Of a stretch of DNA of 64,000 nt, positions 35,933 through 44,875 are shown in pieces. Numbering within the stretch: the stretch's first letter is position 1; each line of letters opens with the position of its first letter. The notes beneath the pieces are model-generated. The model worked only from the letters and a program-made list of their open reading frames with translations, searched no databases and had not been told where the DNA came from. Origin of the DNA: Pseudomonas asiatica (GTDB lineage Bacteria; Pseudomonadota; Gammaproteobacteria; Pseudomonadales; Pseudomonadaceae); assembly GCF_009932335.1 (NCBI RefSeq), contig NZ_BLJF01000001.1, positions 3,224,001 to 3,288,000 of the forward strand, given 5' to 3'. Position numbers and translations under genes: made by a program.

Positions 35933-36715
35933 ATGCCTCGCTTCGCTGCCAACCTGTCCATGCTGTTCACCGAACAGGACTTCCTGGCCCGCTTCAAGGC
36001 TGCCGCCGATGCTGGTTTCAGCGGCGTAGAGTACCTCTTCCCGTACGATTTCAGCGCTGCCGAGATCAAGCAGCAGCTGGACGCCAACGGTCTGACCCAG
36101 GTGCTGTTCAACCTGCCGGCGGGCGATTGGGCCAAGGGTGAGCGCGGTATCACCTGCCACCCTGACCGCGTCGAGGAGTTCCGCGCCGGTGTCGACAAGG
36201 CCATCGAGTACGCCAAGGTGCTGGGCAACACCCAGGTCAATGCCCTGGCCGGCATTCGCCCACAAGGCCCGGACTGCGCCACCGTGCGCAAGACCTTCGT
36301 GGAAAACCTGCGCTACGCCGCCGACAAGCTGAAAGCCGCCGGGATCCGCCTGGTCATGGAAATGATCAACACCCGCGACATCCCTGGCTTCTACCTGAAC
36401 ACCACCAAACAGGCCCTGGAAATCCAGGCCGAGGTTGGCAGCGACAACCTGTTCCTGCAGTACGACATCTACCACATGCAGATCATGGAAGGTGACCTGG
36501 CTCGCACCATGGAAGCCAACCTGAAACTGATCAACCACATCCAGTTGGCCGACAACCCCGGCCGCAACGAGCCAGGCACCGGCGAGATCAACTACCGCTT
36601 CCTGTTCGAACACCTGGACCGCATCGGCTACCAGGGCTGGGTGGGCGCGGAGTACAAGCCACTGACCACCACCGAAGCGGGCCTGGGCTGGCTGAAGACC
36701 CATAACGCTATTTAA
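35933..36715 (+). CDS. hyi: Hydroxypyruvate isomerase
   Basis: 260 residues, AGGAGA ribosome site. TIM-barrel xylose-isomerase-like family; interconverts hydroxypyruvate and tartronate semialdehyde. Metal ligands are carried by conserved segments such as RLVMEMINTRDIPGFYL (Glu), LFLQYDIYHMQIMEGD (Asp, His), HIQLADNPGRNEPGTGEINY (His) and VGAEYKP (Glu). Sits between gcl and glxR as in other pseudomonads. Confidence 0.96.
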   Translation: MPRFAANLSMLFTEQDFLARFKAAADAGFSGVEYLFPYDFSAAEIKQQLDANGLTQVLFNLPAGDWAKGERGITCHPDRVEEFRAGVDKAIEYAKVLGNTQVNALAGIRPQGPDCATVRKTFVENLRYAADKLKAAGIRLVMEMINTRDIPGFYLNTTKQALEIQAEVGSDNLFLQYDIYHMQIMEGDLARTMEANLKLINHIQLADNPGRNEPGTGEINYRFLFEHLDRIGYQGWVGAEYKPLTTTEAGLGWLKTHNAI

Positions 36716-36789
36716 GGACCACACGCTCCTACACGGGGCCGCGTTGTCTGCTCCATCGAGATTCAACAAATACAACGAGGTAATCTCTC

Positions 36790-37683
36790 ATGGCTAAAAT
36801 CGGTTTCATCGGCACCGGCATCATGGGCAAGCCCATGGCTCAGAACCTGCAGAAAGCAGGTCACAGCATCTTCATTTCCACCCACCACGACGCTGCCCCG
36901 GCCGACCTGATCGCCGCCGGTGCCGTGGCCCTGGCCAACCCGAAGGAAGTTGCCCAGGAAGCCGAGTTCATCATCGTCATGGTCCCCGACACCCCGCAGG
37001 TCGAGAGCGTCCTGTTCGGTGACAACGGCGTGGCCGAAGGCGTGGGCCCGAACAAGGTCGTGATCGACATGAGCTCGATCTCCCCTACCGCTACCAAAGC
37101 CTTCGCCGAGAAGATCAAGGCTACCGGCGCTGCCTACCTGGATGCCCCGGTGTCCGGCGGCGAAGTCGGTGCCAAGGCCGCGACCCTGAGCATCATGGTC
37201 GGTGGCTGCCCGAAAGCCTTCGAGCGCACCCTGCCGCTGTTCGAAGCCATGGGCAAGAACATCACCCGCGTCGGTGGCAATGGCGACGGCCAGACCGCCA
37301 AGGTGGCCAACCAGATCATCGTTGCCCTGAACATCCAGGCCGTTGCCGAAGCCCTGCTGTTCGCCGCCAAGAATGGTGCCGACCCGGCCAAGGTACGTGA
37401 AGCCCTGATGGGCGGCTTCGCCTCGTCGAAGATCCTCGAAGTGCACGCCGAGCGCATGATCAAGGGCACCTTCGACCCAGGTTTCCGCATCAACCTGCAC
37501 CAGAAGGACCTGAACCTGGCCCTGCAAGGCGCCAAGGAACTGGGCATCAACCTGCCCAACACCTCCAATGCACAGCAAGTGTTCAACACCTGCCAGGCCC
37601 TGGGCGGCGGCAACTGGGACCACTCGGCGCTGATCAAAGGCCTGGAGCACATGGCCAACTTCTCGATCCGCGACGACAAATGA
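36790..37683 (+). CDS. glxR: Tartronate semialdehyde reductase
   Basis: 297 residues, ACGAGG ribosome site. Reduces tartronate semialdehyde to D-glycerate with NAD(P)H. Beta-hydroxyacid dehydrogenase signatures: the dinucleotide site IGFIGTGIMGKPMAQNL at residues ~4-20, the substrate loop LDAPVSGGEVGAKAATL, and the catalytic-Lys region NGDGQTAKVANQI. A degenerate REP half lies in the 74-base gap before it. Confidence 0.96.
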   Translation: MAKIGFIGTGIMGKPMAQNLQKAGHSIFISTHHDAAPADLIAAGAVALANPKEVAQEAEFIIVMVPDTPQVESVLFGDNGVAEGVGPNKVVIDMSSISPTATKAFAEKIKATGAAYLDAPVSGGEVGAKAATLSIMVGGCPKAFERTLPLFEAMGKNITRVGGNGDGQTAKVANQIIVALNIQAVAEALLFAAKNGADPAKVREALMGGFASSKILEVHAERMIKGTFDPGFRINLHQKDLNLALQGAKELGINLPNTSNAQQVFNTCQALGGGNWDHSALIKGLEHMANFSIRDDK

Positions 37684-37691
37684 TCTAGATC

Positions 37692-37800
37692 CGGGGGCTG
37701 CTGCGCAGCCCTTTCGCGACGCAAGGCCGCTCCTACAACGGATCGCGGTCCCCTGTAGGAGCGGCCTTGTGTCGCGAAAGGGGCGCAAAGCGCCCCCAAA
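37692..37800. repeat. Inverted REP pair
   Basis: GGGGGCTGCTGCGCAGCC copy and its inverted partner, joined by GGATCGCGGTCC, between glxR and ttuD. Confidence 0.9.
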
Positions 37801-37941
37801 ATCTCAGATCCAACACCTTTGAACCTGCGACCACAGCTTCAAGGGTGGCACCGAGCAACACCCGCCCCTGGTTCGGCCTGCACGGAGGCAGTTCCAGGGG
37901 CGTTTTTGATTCTGCAGAACAACAATAATTGGGAGCCTGCC

Positions 37942-39216
37942 ATGTCGGTCGATCCGCAAAAACTTCTCCGCGAGCTGTTCGACACAGCCATCGCCGCCGC
38001 CCACCCTCGTCAAGTCCTCGAACCCTACCTGCCCGCCGACCGCAGCGGCCGGGTCATCGTCATCGGTGCCGGCAAGGCCGCAGCCGCCATGGCCGAAGTG
38101 GTCGAGAAGTGCTGGCAGGGCGAAGTCTCCGGGCTTGTTGTCACACGGTACGGTCACGGTGCCAACTGCCAAAAGATCGAGGTGGTCGAAGCCGCCCACC
38201 CGGTCCCCGATGCCGCCGGCCTGGCTGTGGCAAAACGCGTGCTGGAACTGGTCAGCAACCTCAGTGAAGACGACCGCGTCATCTTCCTGCTGTCCGGCGG
38301 TGGCTCAGCACTGCTGGCCCTGCCCGCCGAAGGCCTGACCCTGGCCGACAAGCAGCAGATCAACAAGGCACTGCTGAAATCCGGCGCCACCATCGGCGAG
38401 ATGAACTGCGTGCGCAAGCACCTCTCGGCGATCAAGGGCGGCCGCCTGGCCAAGGCCTGCTGGCCGGCCACGGTGTACACCTATGCCATTTCCGATGTCC
38501 CGGGCGACCTCGCCACGGTGATCGCCTCCGGCCCTACCGTGGCCGACCCGAGCACCTCGGCCGATGCCCTGGCCATCCTCAAGCGCTACAACATCGAAGC
38601 GCCCAAGGCCGTTATCGACTGGCTCAACAACCCAGCCTCGGAAACCGTCAAGGCCGACGACCCGGCCCTGGCCCGCAGCCACTTCCAGCTGATCGCCAAG
38701 CCCCAGCAGTCGCTCGAAGCCGCCGCGGTCAAAGCCCGCCAGGCCGGGTTCAGCCCGCTGATCCTCGGCGACCTGGAAGGCGAATCACGCGAAGTGGCCA
38801 AGGTGCACGCCGGTATCGCCCGGCAGATCGTCCAGCACGGCCAGCCGCTGAAAGCGCCCTGCGTGATCCTGTCCGGCGGCGAAACCACCGTGACCGTGCG
38901 CGGCAATGGCCGTGGCGGGCGCAATGCCGAGTTCCTGCTCAGCCTCACCGAAAGCCTGAAAGGCCTGCCGGGCGTGTACGCCCTGGCCGGTGACACCGAC
39001 GGTATCGATGGCTCGGAAGAAAACGCCGGCGCCTTCATGACCCCGGCCAGCTACGCCCGTGCCGAAGCCCTGGGCCTGTCGGCCAGCGACGAACTGGACA
39101 ACAACAACGGCTACGGCTATTTCGCCGCCCTGGATGCGCTGATCGTCACCGAGCCGACCCGCACCAACGTCAACGACTTCCGCGCCATCCTGATCCTCGA
39201 GACTGCCCAATCATGA
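37942..39216 (+). CDS. ttuD: Glycerate 2-kinase / hydroxypyruvate reductase (MOFRL family)
   Basis: 424 residues from ATG at 37942. The DUF4147/MOFRL fold: N-terminal VIVIGAGKAAAAMAEVVEK and FLLSGGGSALLALPAEGLTL, C-terminal MOFRL part with CVILSGGETTVTVRGNGRGG and ALAGDTDGIDGSEENAGAF. Historically called hydroxypyruvate reductase TtuD, but most such proteins are glycerate 2-kinases. Given glxR upstream and pyruvate kinase overlapping downstream, phosphorylation of glycerate to 2-phosphoglycerate fits best. Confidence 0.93.
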   Translation: MSVDPQKLLRELFDTAIAAAHPRQVLEPYLPADRSGRVIVIGAGKAAAAMAEVVEKCWQGEVSGLVVTRYGHGANCQKIEVVEAAHPVPDAAGLAVAKRVLELVSNLSEDDRVIFLLSGGGSALLALPAEGLTLADKQQINKALLKSGATIGEMNCVRKHLSAIKGGRLAKACWPATVYTYAISDVPGDLATVIASGPTVADPSTSADALAILKRYNIEAPKAVIDWLNNPASETVKADDPALARSHFQLIAKPQQSLEAAAVKARQAGFSPLILGDLEGESREVAKVHAGIARQIVQHGQPLKAPCVILSGGETTVTVRGNGRGGRNAEFLLSLTESLKGLPGVYALAGDTDGIDGSEENAGAFMTPASYARAEALGLSASDELDNNNGYGYFAALDALIVTEPTRTNVNDFRAILILETAQS

Positions 39217-40628
39217 CGCCTGATAAAAAAGTAAAGATCCTCGCCACCCTCGGCCCTGCGATCAAAGGCATCGACGACATCCGCCAACTGGTAGAAGCCG
39301 GGGTGAATATCTTCCGCCTCAACTTCAGCCACGGCGAGCATGCCGACCACGCCCTGCGCTACCAGTGGATCCGCGAAGTCGAGCAGCAACTGAACTACCC
39401 ACTGGGTATCCTCATGGACCTGCAAGGGCCGAAGCTGCGCGTCGGCCGCCTTGCCGACGGCAAGGTGCAGCTGCAACGCGGCCAGGCCCTGCGCCTGGAC
39501 CTGGACAACACCCCGGGCGACAGCCGCCGGGTCAACCTGCCGCACCCCGAGATCATCGCCGCCCTCGAGCCGGGCATGGACCTGCTGCTGGACGACGGCA
39601 AGCTGCGCCTGCGCGTCACCGCCAAGCACAGCGACGCCATCGACACCGAAGTGCTGGCCGGTGGAGAGCTGTCCGATCGCAAGGGTGTCAACGTGCCGCA
39701 AGCGGTGCTCGACCTCTCCCCGCTCACCGAGAAAGACCGCCGCGACCTGGCCTTCGGCCTGGAGCTGGGCGTGGACTGGGTGGCCCTGTCGTTCGTACAG
39801 CGCCCCGAAGACATCACCGAAGCACGCCAGCTGATCGGTGACCGTGCCTACCTGATGGCGAAGATCGAAAAGCCATCGGCAGTCGAACAGCTGCAAGCCA
39901 TCGCGGAGCTTGCGGATGCGATCATGGTGGCCCGTGGCGACCTGGGCGTGGAAGTGCCGGCCGAAAGCGTGCCGCAAATCCAGAAACGCATCATCGGCAC
40001 CTGCCGCCAACTGGGCAAACCGGTGGTGGTGGCCACCCAGATGCTCGAATCCATGCGCTTCTCGCCAGCGCCGACCCGCGCCGAAGTCACCGACGTGGCC
40101 AACGCCGTGGCCGAAGGTGCCGATGCGGTGATGCTGTCGGCCGAGACTGCCTCGGGTGAGTACCCGCTGGAAGCCGTGCAGATGATGAGCAAGATCATCC
40201 GCCAGGTGGAGAACGGCCCGGACTACCAGGCCCAGCTCGACGTTGGCCGGCCGAAGGCCGAGGCCACCGTATCGGACGCCATCAGCTGCGCCATCCGCCG
40301 TATCAGCGGCATTCTGCCGGTGGCGGTGCTGGTCAACTACAGCGAGTCGGGCGCCTCGACCCTGCGCGCGGCACGCGAGCGGCCACGGGCACCGATCCTC
40401 AACCTCACCCCGAACCTGGCCACCGCGCGTCGCCTGAGCGTGGCGTGGGGCGTGCACTCGGTAGTCAACGACCGCCTGCGCCAGGTGGACGAGGTTGTAT
40501 CCACCGCACTGGAGATTGCCCAGGCACAAGGCATGGCCAGCCGTGGCGACACGCTACTGATCACCGCCGGTGTGCCTTTCGGCAAACCAGGGTCGACTAA
40601 CACGCTGCGGATCGAGACCTTGATCTGA
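39213..40628 (+). CDS. pykF: Pyruvate kinase
   Basis: 471 residues; ATGA overlap with ttuD. Converts phosphoenolpyruvate and ADP to pyruvate and ATP. Motifs: LATLGPAIKGIDDIRQLVEA, FRLNFSHGEHADH, the active-site AKIEKPSAVEQLQAI, VARGDLGVEVP and TQMLESMRFSPAPTRAEVTD. The C-terminal regulatory domain is complete. It ends the glyoxylate-to-pyruvate route; symbol chosen by similarity to the type I isoenzyme, with moderate certainty. Confidence 0.94.
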   Translation: MTPDKKVKILATLGPAIKGIDDIRQLVEAGVNIFRLNFSHGEHADHALRYQWIREVEQQLNYPLGILMDLQGPKLRVGRLADGKVQLQRGQALRLDLDNTPGDSRRVNLPHPEIIAALEPGMDLLLDDGKLRLRVTAKHSDAIDTEVLAGGELSDRKGVNVPQAVLDLSPLTEKDRRDLAFGLELGVDWVALSFVQRPEDITEARQLIGDRAYLMAKIEKPSAVEQLQAIAELADAIMVARGDLGVEVPAESVPQIQKRIIGTCRQLGKPVVVATQMLESMRFSPAPTRAEVTDVANAVAEGADAVMLSAETASGEYPLEAVQMMSKIIRQVENGPDYQAQLDVGRPKAEATVSDAISCAIRRISGILPVAVLVNYSESGASTLRAARERPRAPILNLTPNLATARRLSVAWGVHSVVNDRLRQVDEVVSTALEIAQAQGMASRGDTLLITAGVPFGKPGSTNTLRIETLI

Positions 40629-40632
40629 GATT

Positions 40633-40760
40633 TCGGGGGCGCCTTGCGCCCCATTCGCAGCACAAGGCTGCTCCTACAAAGGGACCGCGAAAACCTCCCG
40701 CTGCGCGGTCCCTTTGTAGGAGCAGCCTTGTGCTGCGAATGGAGGGCAAAGCCCTCCTCG
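40633..40760. repeat. Inverted REP pair (GGAGCAGCC subtype)
   Basis: TTCGCAGCACAAGGCTGCTC and its inverted partner GTAGGAGCAGCCTTGTGCTG around GGGACCGCG/CGCGGTCCC, after pykF. Confidence 0.9.
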
Positions 40761-40840
40761 TACACAGAAACACCACAACTGCGGAAAACCCGAGGCCCAA
40801 AGAGGCCCACCGCGCCCCATCAACCTCACTGACTGCCCCG

Positions 40841-41716
40841 ATGTACACCAAAAATTTCGTCAACCCGTGCCCTGACTGGGCCACGGCGTTACTCAACGGC
40901 TTCAGCCAGGTGCTGCTGCTGCGCAACCCTCTGTGCGGCCTGTGCTGCCTGCTGGCCATCCTGCTGACCGCCCCCGGCCTGGTCGGTGGCGCCCTGCTCG
41001 GCGCCCTGGCCGGCCTGCTCACCGCCCAGGCTCGTGGCTACGACCGTGCCGACCGCCAGGCAGGCCTGTACAGCTACAACGGCGTACTGATCGGCATCCT
41101 GATCAGCGCCGTGCTGCCCTGGTCGGTCATCCTGCCGCCACTGATCATCGCCGCTGGCGGCCTGTCCAGCATCATCACCCACCAGTGGCGCAAGCGCGGC
41201 GGCAAGCTGCTGATCGCCTACACCGCACCCTTCGTCCTGCTTGGCTGGGCCGTATTGCTGATCGCCAGCCCCTCGCCCAGCGGCTTCGTCGAAGCCGACC
41301 CGCTGTACGCGTTGGCGCGCGGCGTGGGCCAGATCTTCCTGCTCGACCAGCCCCTGGCCGGCCTGCTGATCAGCATTGGCATGTTCATCGCCAACCCCTA
41401 TGCCGCAATGTGGGCGGTGATCGGTTCGGCCATCGGCGGCGGCGTGGCACTGTTCGCCGACCAGGCGCAAGCCGCCTGGCTGGGCCTGTACGGTTTCAAC
41501 GCTGCACTGGCAGCACTGGCGTTCAGCAGGCAAGGTGAGAAGCCGTGGGTGACGCTGCTGGCCATCGCCCTGGCCCTGCTGCTGCAACCGCTGTTCAAGC
41601 TGCTACCGGTGCCCGGCCTGACCGCGCCCTTCGTCGTCGCCTGCTGGATCCTTGGCGTCGGACTGGCTCGGTTGAAACAACATTCATCGAATCAAGACTT
41701 GACGCTACATAGCTGA
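40841..41716 (+). CDS. Urea transporter, UT family
   Basis: 291 residues from ATG at 40841. About ten hydrophobic spans in two similar halves, with the first-half QVLLLRNPLCGLCCLLAILL and LYSYNGVLIGILISAV, and the second-half QIFLLDQPLAGLLISIGMFI and GLYGFNAALAALAF. The paired (L/Y)-x-NP and G-x-N-(G/A) blocks are typical of bacterial UT channels. It would move urea, the co-product of AllA, down its gradient. No urease gene is in the window. Confidence 0.88.
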   Translation: MYTKNFVNPCPDWATALLNGFSQVLLLRNPLCGLCCLLAILLTAPGLVGGALLGALAGLLTAQARGYDRADRQAGLYSYNGVLIGILISAVLPWSVILPPLIIAAGGLSSIITHQWRKRGGKLLIAYTAPFVLLGWAVLLIASPSPSGFVEADPLYALARGVGQIFLLDQPLAGLLISIGMFIANPYAAMWAVIGSAIGGGVALFADQAQAAWLGLYGFNAALAALAFSRQGEKPWVTLLAIALALLLQPLFKLLPVPGLTAPFVVACWILGVGLARLKQHSSNQDLTLHS

Positions 41717-41731
41717 AGTTTACTCATTCTG

Positions 41732-42553
41732 CTACGAGCGTCTGATCCCGGCCCCTGCTGCGACCGGGTCGGCGACGTAAAGGTTGCTGTTCCGAGGGGG
41801 ATGGGGATTGTCTTCGCCCTCGGATTCGTCGCTCGATGCTCCTGTGTAAAAGGTGCTCAAGTAGCCGTCAAGATCGAACCGGATCAATTCAAAACCAGCC
41901 CTCTTGAGCCCCTTGACTGCTTCGGGGGGAACAGTCCGCTCCGGGATATACAACTCGCCGAAGCGATAAAAATGCTCGGTGCCCAGGAAACTGTTCATGC
42001 CGGAATAATTGGCGTCTAGTTTTTCACCGGTGATCTTCGCCGCCCCTTTGAACACGAATTGTTCGAAATCGGCATTCTTCGTGGCTCGAAATACGATACG
42101 TTTCTGCTCGAAATTCTCGGGTCGACCCAGCGGTTTAAGATAACCCCGTAGCGGCCGCTTCGGCAGCTTTAAATCTTTCAACAGCTTGGTAAGGCCAGTC
42201 CTGGCACGGCCAGAAGGGTCGCGAAAATTAACGGGATCGCCAGAACAGTACACATAGCAATTGACTCCGCCCGCAGCGAATGGGCTCAGGCTGTCAGGGC
42301 TCAGGAACCGCATGATGGCCGGGATATACAACCTGAGCCCGTTGCCCAGGAAGTAACCCTGTACTACTGGGTCGAACCACTGCCCCACGAACCGCAGTGC
42401 GCCGACAGCCTGCTGCGAGGAAAGCTGTCCGTAGGGCAGAAAAGACCATTCCCCTTGGCGCGAGCCTCGCTCGGCGACGATACTACCAACCTCATCAACC
42501 TGCAGCAGAGTTGTCTTGCCCGGACTCAGCAGCGAAAGCGGGACATCGGACAT
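41732..42553 (-). CDS. Orphan RHS-core protein with an unassigned C-terminal domain
   Basis: 273 residues from ATG at 42553. Residues ~1-115 hold the RHS-associated core: LPYGQLSSQQAVGALRFVGQ, FLGNGLRLYIPAIMRFLSPD and GGVNCYVYCSGDPVNFRDPS. The C-terminal ~155 residues differ from those of the other RHS gene at 22807: KRIVFRATKNADFEQFVFKG, KITGEKLDANYSGMNSFLGT and a Ser/Asp-rich tail. The F-R-A-T and later Y-x-x-E pattern may again be an ART-type fold, but that is weak. No adjacent small gene looks like an immunity protein. Confidence 0.75.
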   Translation of the reverse strand: MSDVPLSLLSPGKTTLLQVDEVGSIVAERGSRQGEWSFLPYGQLSSQQAVGALRFVGQWFDPVVQGYFLGNGLRLYIPAIMRFLSPDSLSPFAAGGVNCYVYCSGDPVNFRDPSGRARTGLTKLLKDLKLPKRPLRGYLKPLGRPENFEQKRIVFRATKNADFEQFVFKGAAKITGEKLDANYSGMNSFLGTEHFYRFGELYIPERTVPPEAVKGLKRAGFELIRFDLDGYLSTFYTGASSDESEGEDNPHPPRNSNLYVADPVAAGAGIRRS

Positions 42554-42711
42554 AGTGTTCGCTCCATACTCGATCGATTTTGCGCCCAATGATGCCCACT
42601 GGCGTAACTGAGGAAAACTATCAGTTCTATCAGGTCTGCCATGTGCCCCCACTCCCGTTACTTACCAAGACCCTCTAGGCTTGGCATTTTTTACCCGCGG
42701 AACCCGAGCCC

Positions 42712-43533
42712 ATGTCCACCCCACAATCCCTGCGTGAACGCCTCTACATAATGGTCTTCCAGACCGACACCGTAGCCGGCCGGCGCTTCGACAAGATCCT
42801 CCTGCTGATCATCCTGGCCAGCCTGGTTACCGTCATCCTCGACAGCATCGACGAAGTGCACCAGGGCTACGCCGGCCTGCTGGCCGGCATCGAGTGGGGC
42901 TTTACCGCGATCTTCCTGGCCGAGTACCTCACCCGCCTGTACTGCTCGCCCAAGCCTTTGCGCTACGCATTCAGCTTTTATGGCCTGGTCGATCTGCTGG
43001 CGATCGTGCCGGGGATCATCGCGCTGTACTACATCGACGCCCAGTACCTGCTGATCATCCGCGTGATACGGATGCTGCGGATCTTCCGTGTGCTCAAGCT
43101 CAGCCCGTACCTCAAGCAGGCCCATTACCTGATGGAGGCGCTGCGCGGCAGCAAGCAGAAGATCATCGTGTTCCTGGTGACGGTATCGACCCTGGTTACG
43201 GTGTTCGGCACCTTGATGTATGTGATCGAAGGGCCTGAGCATGGCTTTACCAGCATTCCCAAGGGCATCTACTGGGCCATCGTTACCCTGACCACGGTGG
43301 GCTTCGGCGACATCGTGCCGAAGACCCCGCTGGGGCAAGTGCTGTCGTCGCTGGTGATGATTACCGGTTATTCGATCATCGCCGTACCGACCGGGATCTT
43401 TACCGCCGAGCTGGCCAATGCCATGCGCGGGGAGCAGCTGCAGCATGATTGCCCGACTTGCAGCAAGAAAAGCCATGAGCATGGCGCGGCGTTCTGTTCG
43501 CGGTGCGGGAATGTGCTGTTTCCCAAACAATGA
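42712..43533 (+). CDS. Voltage-gated-type K+ channel with C-terminal zinc ribbon
   Basis: 273 residues. Six membrane spans: S4-like RVIRMLRIFRVLKLSPYLKQ with spaced Arg, and the pore loop IVTLTTVGFGDIVPKTPLGQ with the TVGFGD selectivity filter. After S6 the C-terminus ends in CPTCSKKSHEHGAAFCSRCG, a Cys4 zinc-ribbon-like knuckle also rich in His. The channel family is clear; the metal site is inferred and could sense zinc or stabilise the tetramer. Confidence 0.93.
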   Translation: MSTPQSLRERLYIMVFQTDTVAGRRFDKILLLIILASLVTVILDSIDEVHQGYAGLLAGIEWGFTAIFLAEYLTRLYCSPKPLRYAFSFYGLVDLLAIVPGIIALYYIDAQYLLIIRVIRMLRIFRVLKLSPYLKQAHYLMEALRGSKQKIIVFLVTVSTLVTVFGTLMYVIEGPEHGFTSIPKGIYWAIVTLTTVGFGDIVPKTPLGQVLSSLVMITGYSIIAVPTGIFTAELANAMRGEQLQHDCPTCSKKSHEHGAAFCSRCGNVLFPKQ

Positions 43534-43537
43534 TTCC

Positions 43538-43650
43538 GCCTGTTCCGGCCCTGTCGCCGGCAAGCCCGCCCGCACAGGATCACCACAGGCCCGAACCCTG
43601 CGCTGTCTCTGTAGGAGCGGGTTTACCCGCGAAAGGGCCGGCACAGGCAG
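43538..43650. repeat. REP pair
   Basis: A diverged copy (GGCCCTGTCGCCGGCAAGCC) and an intact inverted one (GTAGGAGCGGGTTTACCCGC) between the K+ channel and sulfate-binding genes. Confidence 0.85.
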
Positions 43651-43749
43651 AAGCATAACCAAAGTGTTTTTTGTTCTTTAACCCCCACAAACCCACCCGC
43701 TATAGTCGCAGGCAAACTGCCAACACCTTCTCGATAACAAGGAAGCAAC

Positions 43750-44751
43750 GTGAAAAAACTCTTCACCGCCTCGCTGCTCGCCGCAGGCCTTGCCCTGGGC
43801 AATTTCGCCCAGGCTGCCCCCACCCTGCTCAACGTTTCCTACGACGTGATGCGCGACTTCTACAAGGACTACAACCCGGCCTTCCAGAAGCACTGGGAAG
43901 CCGAGCACAACGAGAAGGTCAACGTGCAGATGTCCTTCGGCGGCTCGAGCAAGCAGGCGCGAGCGGTGATCGATGGCCTGCCGGCCGATGTCATCACCAT
44001 GAACATGGCCACCGACATCAACGCCCTGGCCGACAACGGCAAGCTGGTGCCGGACAACTGGGTAACCCGCCTGCCGAACAACAGCGCGCCGTTCACCTCG
44101 GCCACTGTGTTCATCGTGCGCAAGGGTAACCCCAAGGCGCTGAAAGACTGGCCCGACCTGCTCAAGGATGGCGTACAGGTGATCGTACCCAACCCCAAGA
44201 CCTCGGGTAACGGCCGCTACACCTACCTGTCGGCCTGGGGCTATGTGCTCAAGCAAGGCGGTGATGAAAACAAGGCCAAGGACTTTGTCGGCAAGCTGTT
44301 CAAGCAGGCGCCGGTATTGGACACCGGTGGCCGCGCCGCCACCACCACCTTCATGACCAACCAGATCGGCGACGTGCTGGTGACCTTCGAGAACGAAGCC
44401 GAGATGATCGCCCGCGAGTTCGGCCGCGACCAGTTCGAAGTGGTCTACCCGAGCGTGTCGGCCGAAGCCGAGCCGCCGGTCAGCGTGGTCGACAAGGTGG
44501 TGGCGAAGAAAGGCACCCAGGCAGCGGCCGAGGAATACCTGAAGTACCTGTGGTCGCCAGCCGCACAGGAAATCGCCGCACAGAACTACCTGCGCCCGCG
44601 TGATGCGACGGTACTGGCCAAGTACACCGACCGCTTCCCGAAAGTGGACTTCCTGTCGGTGGAGAAGACCTTTGGTGACTGGCGCACCGTGCAGAAGACC
44701 CACTTCAATGATGGTGGGGTGTTTGACCAGATCTACACCAACAATCAGTAA
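43750..44751 (+). CDS. sbp: Periplasmic sulfate-binding protein
   Basis: 333 residues from GTG at 43750 (AAGGAAG site). Signal peptide of ~22 residues (MKKLFTASLLAAGLALGNFA, then QA). Mature protein has the Sbp/CysP family blocks LLNVSYDVMRDFYKDYNPAF, VQMSFGGSSKQARAVIDGL, LLKDGVQVIVPNPKTSGNGR and GGRAATTTFM. It binds sulfate or thiosulfate for the CysTWA ABC importer. The importer genes are not next to it, so this is an unlinked copy. Confidence 0.96.
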   Translation: MKKLFTASLLAAGLALGNFAQAAPTLLNVSYDVMRDFYKDYNPAFQKHWEAEHNEKVNVQMSFGGSSKQARAVIDGLPADVITMNMATDINALADNGKLVPDNWVTRLPNNSAPFTSATVFIVRKGNPKALKDWPDLLKDGVQVIVPNPKTSGNGRYTYLSAWGYVLKQGGDENKAKDFVGKLFKQAPVLDTGGRAATTTFMTNQIGDVLVTFENEAEMIAREFGRDQFEVVYPSVSAEAEPPVSVVDKVVAKKGTQAAAEEYLKYLWSPAAQEIAAQNYLRPRDATVLAKYTDRFPKVDFLSVEKTFGDWRTVQKTHFNDGGVFDQIYTNNQ

Positions 44752-44761
44752 TTGATGCATG

Positions 44762-44875
44762 CAGGTCCGGCCCTATCGCCGGCAAGCCAGCTCCCACAGG
44801 GACTCCACAGTACTCAAGACCTGTGCAGTACCTGTGGGAGCGGGCTTGCCGGCGATAGGGCCGGTACAGGCAACA
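44762..44875. repeat. Inverted REP pair
   Basis: CCGGCCCTATCGCCGGCAAG copy and its inverted partner CTTGCCGGCGATAGGGCCGG, between convergent genes. In this subtype the stem reads GCCGGC rather than CGCGGG. Confidence 0.9.
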
